Shown: in pieces, positions 1-11,740 of the stretch | Position numbering within the stretch: the first letter of the stretch is position 1 | Layout of the letters: each line of letters starts with the position of its first letter | NCBI RefSeq assembly: GCF_027580225.2 | Contig: NC_073352.2 | Location: forward strand, 1,862,501-1,926,500 | DNA length: 64,000 nt | Source of the DNA: Misgurnus anguillicaudatus | Taxonomy: Eukaryota; Chordata; Actinopteri; Cypriniformes; Cobitidae | Direction of reading: 5' to 3' | Notes under the pieces: model-generated | Database searches by the model: none | Told to the model about the DNA's origin: nothing | The model's input: only the letters and a program-made list of their open reading frames with translations | Position numbers and translations under genes: made by a program

Positions 1-82
1 AAATAAAATGTATACAAATCATGTATGTCTCTAAGATTTGTATTTATTTAAACCTTGCCATGTCAATGTAGTGACTTAGCTG

Positions 83-1528
83 CAGTGGTGTAGTCTAAAT
101 TTTTGTAGTGAGTATACTGTGATTTTTCCCTCTCACCCTTATGCTCACTCATCCCAGTGCGACACCCCATAAGCACCACCACACTCAAAGATGCATACAG
201 TATAGATCTTCATGTAAATGAGAGCATCCTGAAAGTGTACTCATAAACACATAAACTGAATGTGTTATCAACGTTTAAATTTATTATAAGAAAAAAAGAC
301 TTTAACAGCCAATGGGGTTACAGCTGGGGAAACTGGACTGATTTTTAGACTGGTTTAGTGTTCATCAACATCTTACTCAGGGCCAAAAGTTACTCAACTG
401 TTAATTAAAATTAAATAAACTGTTTACAATCTTCAATCCGTGGCTGACACATGCATTGAAGGAGAAAAAAATATCCACTCTTTCAATATGACAATTATTG
501 ATAACATTACCATGTGTAATTTAATGGTGTAAATGGTTTTAATTAATACACATGACTTTAACTCTAATTTGCATAGTCATTAATATAAAAAGCTTATTTT
601 TGCATATAAAACAAGCATTGTCTATAAATGAAAATAGGCTTTTACTTAATTATTATTACAATTTTATTATTATCATGTAGCCTAATATCGACACCCAAAC
701 CAAAGTTAAGAAAATTATCTTTAATTTGCAAGTCTGAACTGAACATCAACGCAGACATGAATTTCCTCACAGAAGTTTAAGATCATATACTGCTTGAACG
801 TAGATATATAAATAAACACAGAGAAGCGAAGTTTAACACTGTAAAGCACAAGCAAGCATGCTGAAAGAGGAACTGAAGGCAGCTAAAAACCATCCTTACC
901 TCCAGATAAAGTATAAACTGGACTGATGATTTAAATGTCGGTTACTCACATGTGCGTTGATAACTCTCCGGATTTTATGTTGCAGCACTACTCCACTAGT
1001 TCACTTCTCCACATGGACGGTTTGTTTACAGTGTCGCGTGAGCAGCTAAACTGCAGGTTCGACTTCATTTGGCGCTAAGCAGACCTCTTGGTGATGTCAA
1101 AGTACAACGAGAGCGATTCAAAGCAGATTTCTCCATGTGATAACTGGAACCGCTCTAGCGGATCTTTGCTGTCACTCGCCTGTAGGCTCTTGTGGCGCCA
1201 CACCAGTCTGCTCCCCAGTCACTTTCGTGCCGCTATAGTAATTTAATTTCATACGCCGATCGGATCGCGCAGTTCGGCAGGAAGATAAACACACCAAATA
1301 TATAGCCTAATATTTATATGCATATCAACCCGCTTAAGTAGCAAGTGTAGGATGTTAATGGTAAGTGCTTCACATCTAAATTATAACTAAAAGTTTGAAA
1401 TGTCACAAAACCATTCTGTTACGCATCCTCACGCTATTTTTAGTGGATATACGAAAATCCTTGACAATTCCTATTGGGTATACGGCGTATACCTGCATAT
1501 CACGTAGACTACAACACTCACAACACTG
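83..1528. mobile_element. Non-autonomous hAT-type DNA transposon
   Basis: The element begins CAGTGGTGTAGTCTA and its far end reads, reversed, CAGTGTTG...GTAGTCTACG, giving imperfect terminal inverted repeats. It is flanked by a perfect 8-bp direct repeat CTTAGCTG at 75-82 and 1529-1536, the target duplication length of the hAT superfamily. No transposase ORF is present inside, so it depended on an outside transposase. The interior is AT-rich on the left, and GC-richer around 960-1270. Confidence 0.85.
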
Positions 1529-1829
1529 CTTAGCTGTACTGCTGGTAGGATCCCAACATTCAAACCAACGTGGGACTACAGTGATTGGATGTCGTGAAGG
1601 CAGTGCACGTGCTCTCTGCACGCAGGTGGTGCACATTTTTTTCCACAGATGCAGATACACTGAGAGCGGCGCGGCCGTGTGAACATTTTTCCCCAGGGTT
1701 TCATGGAAAGTAGCAAGTCTTCTCGATTCAAAAGGCGCAAGTCCAAGTGAAGTCACGAGTCATTGATGTTAAAGTCCAAGTCGAGTTGCAAGTCTTTGTA
1801 CATTTTGTCAAGTCAAGTCTTAAGTCATC
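1529..1829. repeat. Unresolved repeat with CAAGTC-type hexamer tract
   Basis: This is the sequence between the hAT element and the LINE fragment. From about 1735 to 1830 it is built of degenerate CAAGTC/AAGTCAAGTC units. The part before that has no recognisable coding potential or terminal repeats. It may be the edge of another unclassified interspersed repeat. Confidence 0.5.
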
Positions 1830-2134
1830 AAATTCCTCTCCTCAGCTTGCAACAACTTTGGGCTGACAATCAGCACAAAAAAGACAAAAGTCCTATACCA
1901 ACCCGCTCCTGTGAAACCCTACAATGAGCCAACCATCCTTGTGAATGGGCAAAAGCTTTTAGCCGTTGACAAGTTTATATACCTTGGTAGTACACTGTCT
2001 CGAGCTTTGTACATAGATGATAAAGTTAGCATCAGGACTGTCAAGGCCAGCGCTGCCTTTGGACGTCTATGTGACTCTGTATGGGAAAGGACTGGCATCA
2101 AAGCAGGAGACAAAACTGAAGGTCTATTGAGCTG
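1830..2134 (+). pseudogene. LINE reverse transcriptase, 5' part of interrupted fragment
   Basis: The conceptual protein contains an NNFGLTISTKKTKVLYQPAP stretch, then a PTILVNGQ...VDKFIYLGSTLSR block and an IRTVKASAAFGRL block. This is the region just after the catalytic centre of endonuclease/reverse-transcriptase LINEs. The frame runs into the LTR element at 2135 and resumes at 9078 with AVVLSTLLYGCETWTVS. The catalytic YxDD part is not in the window. There is an in-frame TGA just before the interruption. I did not assign a clade with confidence. Confidence 0.8.
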
Positions 2135-2651
2135 TGTTGTGGTTTTCCTTTTCCTCCAATGAAACGCTCTTCAGTCTTAGGCTTTGATTTCAAGAGATAG
2201 ACTTTTATTTTCCGGACAAAATAAGAAGCCGAGGCCGCCCTGGTGAATCCCCCCAGACCCAGAGTGACGTTCTGGGAGGATTCTCCAAATCAGTCTAACC
2301 CTCTGAGCCAGGGCTTGATTAATATACAGGTCTTTGTTCCCTCCCCTCAAGGTTCAAACAATATGTTTCTGTTCAGGCTTGTAACTTGAAGAATCACATG
2401 ACAGTCCCCAGACCAGACCAGTGTCTCCTTTCCTTGACCTATTTGACCCTTGGCTCTTTGCTAATACTAAAATCCTTTGTGCCCTGAAACATGAATACAC
2501 ACAGCTGTTCTTAAATCCACACAGATGGCTTTTAAAACTCCTGACTCTCACACAGCATGACACATGACATGCATAACTTCATGGTAAATTGCATGTGATT
2601 ATAATGGTAAACTCATATTCATGTAGATTGGGATTAAAATAAACTTCTTCA
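2135..2651 (-). repeat. 3' LTR of the 6.9-kb element
   Basis: This LTR is 517 bp, TG...CA bounded. On the minus strand it carries a TATA-like TATATTAA (about 2317-2325) and, about 110 bp further on, AATAAA (about 2204-2209), as expected for a U3-R-U5 order. It differs from its partner at about 2244 (C/T), in the TTGGCTcTTTGC/TTGGCTaTTTGC position and at the CTGAAaCATG/CTGAAgCATG position. Confidence 0.9.
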
Positions 2652-2654
2652 TAA

Positions 2655-2664
2655 TCCCCGCTCT
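2655..2664 (-). other. Possible polypurine tract
   Basis: On the minus strand AGAGCGGGGA followed by TTA abuts the 3' LTR at 2651. It is in the right place for a plus-strand primer but it is short and contains a C, so the assignment is weak. Confidence 0.35.
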
Positions 2665-3059
2665 GAGGCTTAATTTAGCCTCACTTTTCCTGTTTATTTT
2701 AATCCGGAGTGCAGTCTCATAATTTAGCGTTTGAATTATTAATATCTTGTGGCTAAAGAAAGCCACTATACATTACCAATTACCAACTTATGCCACTGCA
2801 CTTCGAACTATGGACAATAAGAACAAACATCTTCCCATTCTCATTTTTGTCTTGAATGTAAAAGTAAAAGAACTTAAGTCCTAAACCATTTGTGCGCAAT
2901 TGGTTCTGCGCTTACAATTATCATTTTAGCTATGTAGAGTATATGATAAAACATCGTAAATGTAAAGTCAACGTTAATGAATCCAAGTAAAAAATAATAA
3001 AAACAAAAGTAAAGTATGCATAATAAACACAAAATAAATGTTAAAGATTCAATGTTCAA

Positions 3060-3420
3060 ATTCAAAACGAGTAAATATAACTAATTGATACTAAATTGAA
3101 GCATAAAAACTCAAAAATTAAGTATAATAAACAAGTATAAATGTAAGTTAATTCAAATAAACAAAGTAAAGAGAAATAACCAATAATAAAACTAGTAAAG
3201 ATGGCATAATAAACACAAATAAATGTAGATTAACTCAAATGACATAAGAAAATGTGAACCACTAATATACTAAGTAAAGATTGCAACACAAATTAAAGTA
3301 CTCCAAATAAAACAAGTAAATGTAAATAACCAATAATAAACTAAGTAAAGATTGCATAATACACACATAAATGTAATTAATTTAAATAAAACTAGTAAAT
3401 GGTAAAGCATGCATTATAAT
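3060..3420. repeat. Degenerate AT-rich tandem repeat inside the LTR element
   Basis: Recurring blocks such as CCAATAATAAA, CTAAGTAAAGATTGCA, AATAAACACAAATAAATGTA and CAAATAAAACAAGTAAATG appear several times at irregular spacing of roughly 80-130 bp. The plus strand is A-rich here, while from about 3430 to 5650 the plus strand is T-rich, so compositional skew flips within the element. Confidence 0.55.
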
Positions 3421-6100
3421 TTTTGATAACGATTTAAATGAATTTTTTCCCATCCTCATCAGAGGTGCTTGAATTCTCGTTTACTATTTGTAAATTCATT
3501 ACTGTCTTGTAACGTAAATCCTGATAACGTTCTTGTTGATTTCAAGTAAATTTTTCCATCATCCTGATATTTTAACTTCCATTTGGTTCTCTTACCAGAC
3601 ACCAATGCCTCATTTACCCACTAACCTCTAATTAAAATTGATTCAGTATATGTTATCATGTATTTCTAATGGCTGCATCTAGTTGTTATCCTAAGATAAA
3701 TTAATGCCTTATTTGTAAACTTAATAATCTACTTTTTGATTGTAGTACTGTACATAATTTATTTATTCTGTTTTTTTATTCTGACAAAACTTTAGTAAAT
3801 TCCTTATTTAGCTTAATCCCATCCCTTTATCTAATTTGGTATCCATTTGGTTGATCAACAGAATCTACATATAATTTATGATTAATTGTTTTGTTCATCC
3901 TTTTATAAGGATTCTAAATACCCTTCTTTTGTAGTAATTTTCTGTCTCCATCATATTTAAGTACCTTTTCTCTCCCTCCTAATGATTACGAGGTCAAACA
4001 TTTTCTTTTTCTACAAATCCAAAATAATTCTCCAATCGATATTATTTGATCTTCAAATATCTTCAATTTATATGTTTCTCTGATTTGATTATATTATTCT
4101 TCTAATAGCATTTCTTTTCTCACTTTTACACCTTAAGTTATACTTTTTGATGTCTTCATAATAGATCTAGAGGTTTTTTAGTTGATTCTTTCAAAATTCC
4201 TGTTATACAGCATTTCCTATTTAATTTTCTTAAGTTTATAATTCCATAAGGCTTATATTTTCTTGATTGTAATCTTACTGTACCATTCAGAATTTTTACT
4301 GTACCATTCTGAAATATCTGTCCTTCCGTTTTTATTTTTAATGTTTTGTTATTTACTACCATTGACACAAATTTCCAAATTGTGGCCTACCAGATGTATT
4401 TTTAAACTCAGAATTTCCCAAAAACCTAAATATTATCCAGATAAGTTGACCTTAACTTTTTCTCTTATCCCTAAAAATTCTTGTTGAATTATCACCTTTA
4501 TCATATTTATGTGGAATTGAAATTGTTATTACCTTATTAAAAGCTGGTTTAGTTTAAAGCATAAAAAGCAACTTTGCAAATATATTTCCTTAACTGTAAA
4601 TATTCCCCATTTGTATCATTGTTATCTTTGGGATGTTTCCCATAAAATGTCCACCTTATGTTCTCTGTTCAATGTCTCTATGTTTTCAGTCTTTCTTTCA
4701 GAGTCTGTTCCTTAAATCTTTGGGAATCTTAAATCAGATGAAGACTCCTCTTCATTTTGTAATAATTTATCTTTGTATAATTTATCTGTGTCATTCACCT
4801 TTTAATAATTTTTCTGTCCTTTTTATTTTTCTCTTTATTTCCACCTTTAATAACTTGGTCTCTACTCTTTTTCTCTAATTTGTTGTTTTTCTTTCAAAGC
4901 TTCGCTTCTGTCTTTCTGCTAGATTTTGCTTAATCCCACAATTCCCTCGAGCTATGGGAGTTGACCTTCCCCCTCCCTTTCTCTCTCTCTCTCTTTCTCC
5001 CTTTGAGCATTTCTTTGTCTGTTAATTAACTCCTCTTATCTTTCATTAGTTTATATTTTTATTTAATTGTATTTCTCCTCACACAATGCCACATCAAATG
5101 TTTCCTAATTTGAACTCCAATTATTTTATTTTCTAATTCTCCACACAACAATTGTTTAATCCTTATTTTTCCATTAATGTGACTGCCATAATCTTTGCTT
5201 TGCAATATAACACACCTTATATTTTATAATTATTTCTCATTTAACCACTTTACAAACTTATTGTTTTTATTTGTCCAATTTATCTACTCTCCAAATAGTT
5301 ACTCAGATTCCCAATGTGTCTTTTAAAATAAGATTTCCTTTAGAATATTTTGTAATATTTTGTCAAATAATGTCAAATACCATCACCAACATCTGTCCTT
5401 TTTTGGACAAGCAAACTTTTCCTATTGAGCACAATTTTTATTTTAATCAATCATTTAAACAAATTATTTAATTTCTAGAAGTAGCTGTATACTTCACTGT
5501 AATAACTAATATTTTTGGCTACAATACCTCAGAACCACAATGTCTTCAAATCTAATCTTTAATACCCAGGATTTATAACTGTCTCTTATCCATACTCATA
5601 TTCACATACTTTCAAACTTTATCCCCTTTTTTATAGTTTTAAACAATCTTCACTCCTGTAACACAACCCCTCTCTGTGGGCTCTTTAGAGCCACAGGAGA
5701 AAGACACACCCACTTCTCAATCAGCCCCCACTCTTTCCATCTCAGACATTCACACACAGACTCACTGTATCACAGACACATTGCATTCTCACACAAATAA
5801 AATAAAACAACTCTATCTAGACTACCTGGCCAAGTTCATCTTTCCACCACACTTCCTTCAACGTGGAAAAGAATTACTTACACAATTTACCAATCCGACA
5901 TGACAAATAAAACAAAAACAATATCTCACGTCAGCCCGGGCGTTTCAAAACAACAAGACAAATAACACATAGACCCTCTGACCTACAGGATTTGGGTACT
6001 CTTCTCTTCGAACCCTAACGTGTCTGCCCCGACACGGTAACACTCAGGTTCCTCATGACTCTTTCACGAAACTTCTTAGGCATTTTCTCAACTTAACATT
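3421..6100 (-). other. A-rich (minus strand) interior with no recognised gene
   Basis: The region has only short open stretches. The longest minus-strand ones are near 4156-4368 and 7264-7554 and are lysine/asparagine rich with no family resemblance that I can name. A CT-rich tract lies at about 4966-5000. Nothing here can be called a gag, pol or env domain. Confidence 0.5.
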
Positions 6101-7370
6101 TGGGGCCCTATCTTGCACCCAGCGCAATTGACTTTGTCAGTGACGCATGTATCATTTCGTATTTTGCACCGGCGCACAGCGGGTTTTTCCCTCCACAGAC
6201 GCACGTCGGCAAACTAGGGAATGAACTTGCGCTCCCTGGGCGGTTCAGCACAAAAAAGGAGGCGTGCTCCTGTGCAAACCATCTCTTATGCTATTTTGCA
6301 GTTTCAAAAAACAATTGCGCTACTAACCAAAAAAAACTAGTCTAAAGTCAGTGGCGCGTTGCGCGTGGTTCATTATTCTATTTTAAGGGCGCATGCTTGA
6401 CCATAATGTATAGCGTGCACAACGCGCATTGCTTATCTAATCTACACAGATGCAACAGTTATTTTTGCAAATCATAAATTGTTACAATAAAAAATATAAG
6501 ATAAGGGAAATCATTAAATCATATATTGTTACAATAAAAAATATTAATACATGAGATAAGGGAAATCATTTTGGTGAGCATTGTGGTGATAGTTTTTATT
6601 TATTTTGTGTGGCAGCGTTAAACAATTATCATGCAAATAACGATTAAAATATTTTCATAAGATTGTTGTGTGACTGTATTACGTTTATTTTATGTAAATA
6701 ATAATTAAAATGTTTTCATAAGAAACCTTTATGTATATGAACTTGATTTGTAAGTGTAGGCTACTTTGGGGTTGGACCTTGCGTTTCTTGTGTCCGATTT
6801 CAAAGCCCCCAAACCCCTTCAGCTGTGAGGGTGGACGCAGCGATGTCCTCCTGTGTGCCCGGCGTGCCCGATTTATGCTGGCAAGCTTGGGATCCCCCCG
6901 TCTCCTGACATCATTGTAGTGCCTGGCGCAGCTGATGAGACAATTGCGGCTATTTCCTCTCACGCCTGTTTAACCGCGACGCTGATTCGGGCGGGTTTCT
7001 CCTATCCTCATACAAAACAACTTCTCTGTTTTTGACTGCTCTTACAAGAACGTGGGTCTCCTCGGCTGTGAACCGCTCCTGGCGTGCGCCTGGTAAATCC
7101 GTCATAATAATAGCAACCCGCCATTGAACTTGCGCCCTTGCATTTAAAGGGAATGTTGGATAGCGTTCTGATTGGTTTATTTGACGTTACACCCAAACCA
7201 CACCTATGAATAATGAACCTACTTCAGACCAACCCCTTATTGATTTGCGCCCCGGCGCAAGACTTATTTCTCCCGCCGTGAAAATAGCAACAGCGCCCAA
7301 GATCCGCCCACAAAGTCACTTGCGCTCTGCGCTTCGCACTTGCGTTTCAGATCGTTAAAATAGGGCCCTA
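6101..7370. mobile_element. Nested MITE with TAGGGCCCTAT-like ends
   Basis: The left end reads TGGGGCCCTATCTTGC and the right end, reversed, TAGGGCCCTATTTTAACG. The interior is rich in GCGCA/TGCGC words on both flanks and has two short tandem duplications: about 50 bp at 6468-6561 and about 63 bp at 6625-6725. No clear target duplication was found, so the superfamily is left open. It interrupts the interior of the LTR element. Confidence 0.6.
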
Positions 7371-8536
7371 AATCTTTATCCAAGCCACTCAATGACAAAA
7401 AATAAAACTCATTCACACAATAAACCATCATCTGTCCTAGCACACATTCCTTTTGAAAATGAAACCCTTTATTCTTATCATTTAATCTAATAATCTTTAA
7501 TTTCCCCTTTTTATTCTTAAATTTGGAAGAGCATTTGAGATTTGACCCCCACAAGCCATCTCAGGTGAACAATACAATCTTTTAAACAAGCAAAACTGCT
7601 CATCTCTGTAGGTGGCCACCTGATTGCATTGTCCATTGAGAAAGCCAGCTGTGGTCTCAGGTTCTGTGCTCTTTTTGATGTCCCATCTAGTGTCAATTGT
7701 TTTAACCAAACCTTAAATTTCAAATGTATATTTGATAACTTATACACCAAATTGTTAACCCAACCATTTTTCAGTAATAACCAATTAGCATTTATTTATT
7801 TATTTATTTTTTAGGGTTTCATTCTTCCACACTCTAACACACCTACACTCACAGGATACACCCCCCTTAACAGCCCAACTGCCCAAGGGAAACTCTCTCC
7901 CTGCTTGCCAGATGCAAGTTCACATTTCTCTCACTAACACACAAACTGCAGCTGCATACACACCCAAAATTCAAACACACAGAGTACATATATTTTCATA
8001 CATAAAACCTTATATGCGACCTCTTGATATCAGCTTATATACCCAAATCGTATGAGCATTACACCTCCTACAACATGGTCGTTAACTAAAACAATAAAAT
8101 ATACCAATTGTACATGGTATACTTTCAATTTTGCTACACTTACTCCCACACAAAATTGACCTCTATACCATACACCTCCGTCCACTGGTATAGACTTCTG
8201 TATCATACACTTACACCGACAGATACAGGAAACTCTTACGCATTCTCTTCACTTAAAATCTGTTTCAATTCACCTTGATCATCAAAGCCAAAGTAACTTA
8301 ATACAGATTCCTGCATGCATGCCTTAATTAGATTGTACCCTTGAAATCAAAACCCAGTTCACATGTATGGTTCTTAAATTTAGAAGAGCTTAAATTTCTC
8401 ACCACGTTGAGCAAAGTCTGGCCAACAACACAAACCTAATAAATAAGCAAAAAGTGCTTACCTTGTATATGGCCACACGCTGTTTGTGTTGCTCGTCAGG
8501 TTCGCCCATGTGGTGTGACTGTCCAGCTCTTTTCTA
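7371..8536 (-). other. 5' interior of the LTR element
   Basis: This is the leader-side interior. Apart from the short leader exon at 8462-8509 there is no recognised gene. A segment at about 7500-7700 resembles the leader region at about 8380-8520 on the same strand: shared words around TTTTGCTT.TTTA and CTCTTC.AAATTTAAGAA. This suggests an internal duplication of leader sequence, although the match is gapped and weak. Confidence 0.4.
8462..8509 (-). CDS. Short leader ORF ending at a splice donor
   Basis: About 30 bp downstream of the primer-binding site an ATG (8509-8507) opens 16 codons (MGEPDEQHKQRVAIYK) that run straight into AAG|GTAAGC, a good splice donor starting at 8461. The unspliced frame continues only about 20 more codons. 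In retroviruses a major splice donor often sits in the leader or just inside the first gene, so this may be a leader exon joined to a distant acceptor. No acceptor or partner exon was identified. Confidence 0.4.
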
Positions 8537-8554
8537 TCCCGGGTTTCGGCACCA
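8537..8554 (-). other. Primer-binding site, tRNA-Phe type
   Basis: On the minus strand TGGTGCCGAAACCCGGGA lies two bases inside the 5' LTR. It is the exact complement of the 3' end of vertebrate tRNA-Phe (…TCCCGGGTTTCGGCA plus CCA). It fixes the orientation of the element and marks it as a tRNA-primed LTR element. Confidence 0.85.
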
Positions 8555-8556
8555 AA

Positions 8557-9073
8557 TGTTGTGGTTTTCCTTTTCCTCCAATGAAACGCTCTTCAGTCTT
8601 AGGCTTTGATTTCAAGAGATAGACTTTTATTTTCCGGACAAAATAAGAAGCCGAGGCTGCCCTGGTGAATCCCCCCAGACCCAGAGTGACGTTCTGGGAG
8701 GATTCTCCAAATCAGTCTAACCCTCTGAGCCAGGGCTTGATTAATATACAGGTCTTTGTTCCCTCCCCTCAAGGTTCAAACAATATGTTTCTGTTCAGGC
8801 TTGTAACTTGAAGAATCACATGACAGTCCCCAGACCAGACCAGTGTCTCCTTTCCTTGACCTATTTGACCCTTGGCTATTTGCTAATACTAAAATCCTTT
8901 GTGCCCTGAAGCATGAATACACACAGCTGTTCTTAAATCCACACAGATGGCTTTTAAAACTCCTGACTCTCACACAGCATGACACATGACATGCATAACT
9001 TCATGGTAAATTGCATGTGATTATAATGGTAAACTCATATTCATGTAGATTGGGATTAAAATAAACTTCTTCA
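8557..9073 (-). repeat. 5' LTR of the 6.9-kb element
   Basis: This is a 517-bp copy of the repeat at 2135-2651 with three substitutions by eye. Its inner edge faces the primer-binding site and its outer edge is followed by the target duplication GCTG. Confidence 0.9.
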
Positions 9074-9077
9074 GCTG

Positions 9078-9130
9078 TTGTCTTATCAACTCTCCTGTAT
9101 GGGTGCGAAACCTGGACAGTCTCAATCTTG
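9078..9130 (+). pseudogene. LINE reverse transcriptase, 3' part of interrupted fragment
   Basis: Downstream of the LTR element the frame gives AVVLSTLLYGCETWTVS, the direct continuation of the block ending at 2134. The fragment stops where a second LINE begins (CAAGATGGCGCCGG). Confidence 0.75.
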
Positions 9131-11740
9131 AATCAAGATGTCAAGATGGCGCCGGTGTGTGGCTAGCCGTCTGCTGCTCCCTGTTGTATGGTTTGTCTTG
9201 TTTTTATTGACTATTTTAAATACTAAAAACTCTCTATTATATTTTAAATACTAAAAACTCTCTATTAGCGTACGATCGCCAAGCACTTCTTACCATCAGA
9301 TCAGTGTTGGATAATACGCTGTTTAATATTGTGAATCAGAGTGGAACAAAGTACAACTCAACCCCTCCCCCTGTCATCTGTGCTGAACCCCATGTCTTCC
9401 CGTGAGGAAGAAGCGGTTCAGACGCCGTGGTAAACAATGTAGTTTGTTGGTTAAAATAAAGACTTTAATGGCTCGGTTCCCAAATACCGATCTTTGTTGG
9501 ATTTTGGGAGATCTTAATGTGGATTATCGTCGATACGTGTTTCGGCGTTTTTGGGATCCTACGTATAGGTGGCTGATACCCGTGACTGACACGGATATGG
9601 ATAAAGAGCCTATGGTCATAACCTTTAGGGCATCCTGCTTCAAAAGAGGTTTGGATGCAACTCTCCATCGGTCTTTGGCCTGGGAATCTCCATCGGTAAA
9701 AGTTTCTTCTGTGAAGATAGCCTTGGTGAATGCTAGATCGCTAGCTAACAAATTCTTCATTGTGAACAACTTTTTTTACCTCCAAGGACTTGGACCTTTT
9801 GTGTGTGACTGAGACCTGGATCGATGTTGGTGAGTCGAGTGTTTTTTTTTTCCGGAAGTTTTACCCCCGAATTGTACCCATTTAAACTCTCTGTGGCTAT
9901 CAGGTCGAGGAGGCGGGGTAGCAATAATTTTTAAAGAACATTTATTCTGCAGGCGTTGGCCATCATTCTCCTGCATAGATCTTTGAACTCAGTGCTTTTG
10001 AACTAAGTCTTGGTTATTCAGTGTTGTGCACTGTTGCTTACCGCCCACCAAAATATAACAAGGACTTTATCAATGACTTTTCTGATTTCTTAGCTGGAGT
10101 TTGACTAAATTTGACCGGGTTTTAATTTTGGGGGATTTTAATATTCATGTGTGTTGTCCTGAAAAGCCTTTGGTCAATGCTTTTTTAAATTGTGTGGAGT
10201 CTTTCAATTTAACCCAGTTTGTCCTTAGTCCCACACACATGAGGACACACACTAGATTTGGTTTTGACATATGGCTTGCCTATTTGTAATATCGATGTCT
10301 GTGATGCTACTTTTTCTGATCACCTGCCAGTTTTATTTGAGATTTGTATTCCTCGTGTTTTTAAAGTGACCGTCGGGTGATTAACCCTTCAACGGCTCAA
10401 GTATTTTCTGAGGCTTTTACTGCAATTGACATTGATTATTCAATTCCCTCATGTAGGCTAAATACCGAATAATAACCTCTTTATTCTTTTTAAATTGCCA
10501 AAGTATATTGGATACAGTCGCCCCTTTTAGGACAGTTTGAGAAAAACTTAAAATCCATCCATGGCTAAATGCTACTACCCGAGCTATAAGATTGGAATGC
10601 AGGAGGGGGGAACGCCGCTGGAAGAAGGATAAGCTGCAGATCTTATTTGATATTTTACAGTATAATTTGTTAAGGTATTAAAGGAGTGTTAGATCTGAGA
10701 AATCAAAGTATCTCTCTAATGTTATCTGTAATTATACTCATAAGCCAGCTGTGCTGTTCAGCACTATTAATGCTGTTTTGAATACTCCCCAAGCTATTTG
10801 TTCAGAGCCTTCTGCTGATTTGTGTGAACATTTTTACACTTTTCAATCGATAAGATAGAAGCTATTAGATAGATCTAACATATCCCCTCCTCTGACTCGT
10901 TCAACTGTTTCCCCTCTGTGCTCTGCTGTTTTTAATCAGTTTGCACCGGTGTCTCTTGTCTCACTGACGGAGTCCTTGTTAATATGAAATTATCCTCAAG
11001 TTGTATGGATATTGTTCCTCCTCGTCTTCTAAAAGACTCATTTGAAGCTATTGGTCATGCTGTTCTTACAATTATTAATAGTACCATGATCTCTGGATTT
11101 GTACCTAAGTCCTTTAAACATGCAGCAGTGGAACCAGTAATTAAGAAACCAAATCTGGATCCATCAGTTTTTTTCGAATTTTAGACACATTTCAAAACTT
11201 TCATTTTTATCCAAATTATTGGAGAAGGTTGTATTTGAACAACTGAATACATTTTTAGATCAACACAGCATCCATGACGTGTTTCAGTCGGGTTTCAAGT
11301 CTCTGCATAGTACAAAAACTGCATTGTTGAAGGTTTCAAATGATCTGCTACTTACCACTGACTCTGGGAATTGTTCGAATCTGATTTTATTAGATCTTTC
11401 GGCTGCATTTGACACAATAGACCATAAGATTTTGATTACTCGTTTAGAAAAATGTGTTGGTATTACGGGTACTGCATTGCCATGGTTTAAATAATTTTTG
11501 TCTGAAAGAACTATCTCAGTTCGCCTTGAAGAAGTTGCCTCCTCAACGGCTTCTTTCACCTGTGGGGTCCCCCAGCGCTCCATTTTGGGGCCTATACTGT
11601 TCGCTCTGTATTTGCTCCCCCTGGGATATATTCTTAGGACATTTGATCTCTCTTTTCATTGTAACGCGGACGATACACAAATCTATCTGCCTTTGAAAAG
11701 AAAAGATACGCCCATGTTAGCGCCATTATGTTAGCGTCCT
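9131..11740 (+). pseudogene. Decayed L2-clade LINE, 3' truncated
   Basis: The fragment starts at a CAAGATGGCGCCGG motif typical of LINE 5' ends. The endonuclease part shows VNARSLANK, LCVTETWIDVGES, SGRGGGVAIIFKE and LILGDFNIHV in successive frames (about 9720-10160). Linker and reverse transcriptase follow: KHAAVEPVIKKPNL (near 11120), VFQSGFKSLHSTKTALLKVSN (11270-11345), [17 protein letters not shown] (11390-11430), CGVPQRSILGPILFALY (11560-11610) and FHCNADDTQIYL (about 11657-11690). The catalytic Y of YADD is N and the Q of PQGS is followed by R, so the enzyme is dead. Several frameshifts and stops are present. It ends just after the catalytic box without a LINE tail. Confidence 0.85.
9213..9268 (+). 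repeat. 28-bp tandem duplication in LINE 5' region
   Basis: Two near-identical 28-bp units (ATTTTAAATACTAAAAACTC…) sit head to tail at 9213-9240 and 9241-9268, in the 5' untranslated part of the LINE. Confidence 0.8.

Larger units (their letters stand above)
2135..9073 (-). mobile_element. Young LTR retroelement without recognisable gag or pol
   Basis: Two 517-bp direct repeats (2135-2651 and 8557-9073) start TG, end CA and bracket 5.9 kb. The 4-bp target duplication GCTG lies at 2131-2134 and 9074-9077 and splits a LINE reading frame that is continuous once the element is removed. Orientation is minus: a primer-binding site complementary to the 3' end of tRNA-Phe lies inside the right LTR, and on the minus strand the LTR has a TATA-like box followed by AATAAA. 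The two LTRs differ at three positions by eye, so the insertion is recent. No reverse transcriptase, protease, integrase or capsid motif is seen in either strand of the interior, which is AT-rich with a strand-asymmetric A-rich composition. It is best read as a large non-autonomous (LARD-like) element. A badly decayed or very divergent coding region cannot be excluded. Confidence 0.85.

Noticed and set aside
1395..1756. Open frames on both strands (95 and 117 codons)
   Set aside because: They straddle the right end of the hAT element and its flank, so they cross a transposon border; no motifs.
6100..6963. Open frames of 81-92 codons near 6.1-7.0 kb
   Set aside because: They fall in the low-complexity GCGCA-rich arms of the MITE at 6101-7370 and show no protein features.
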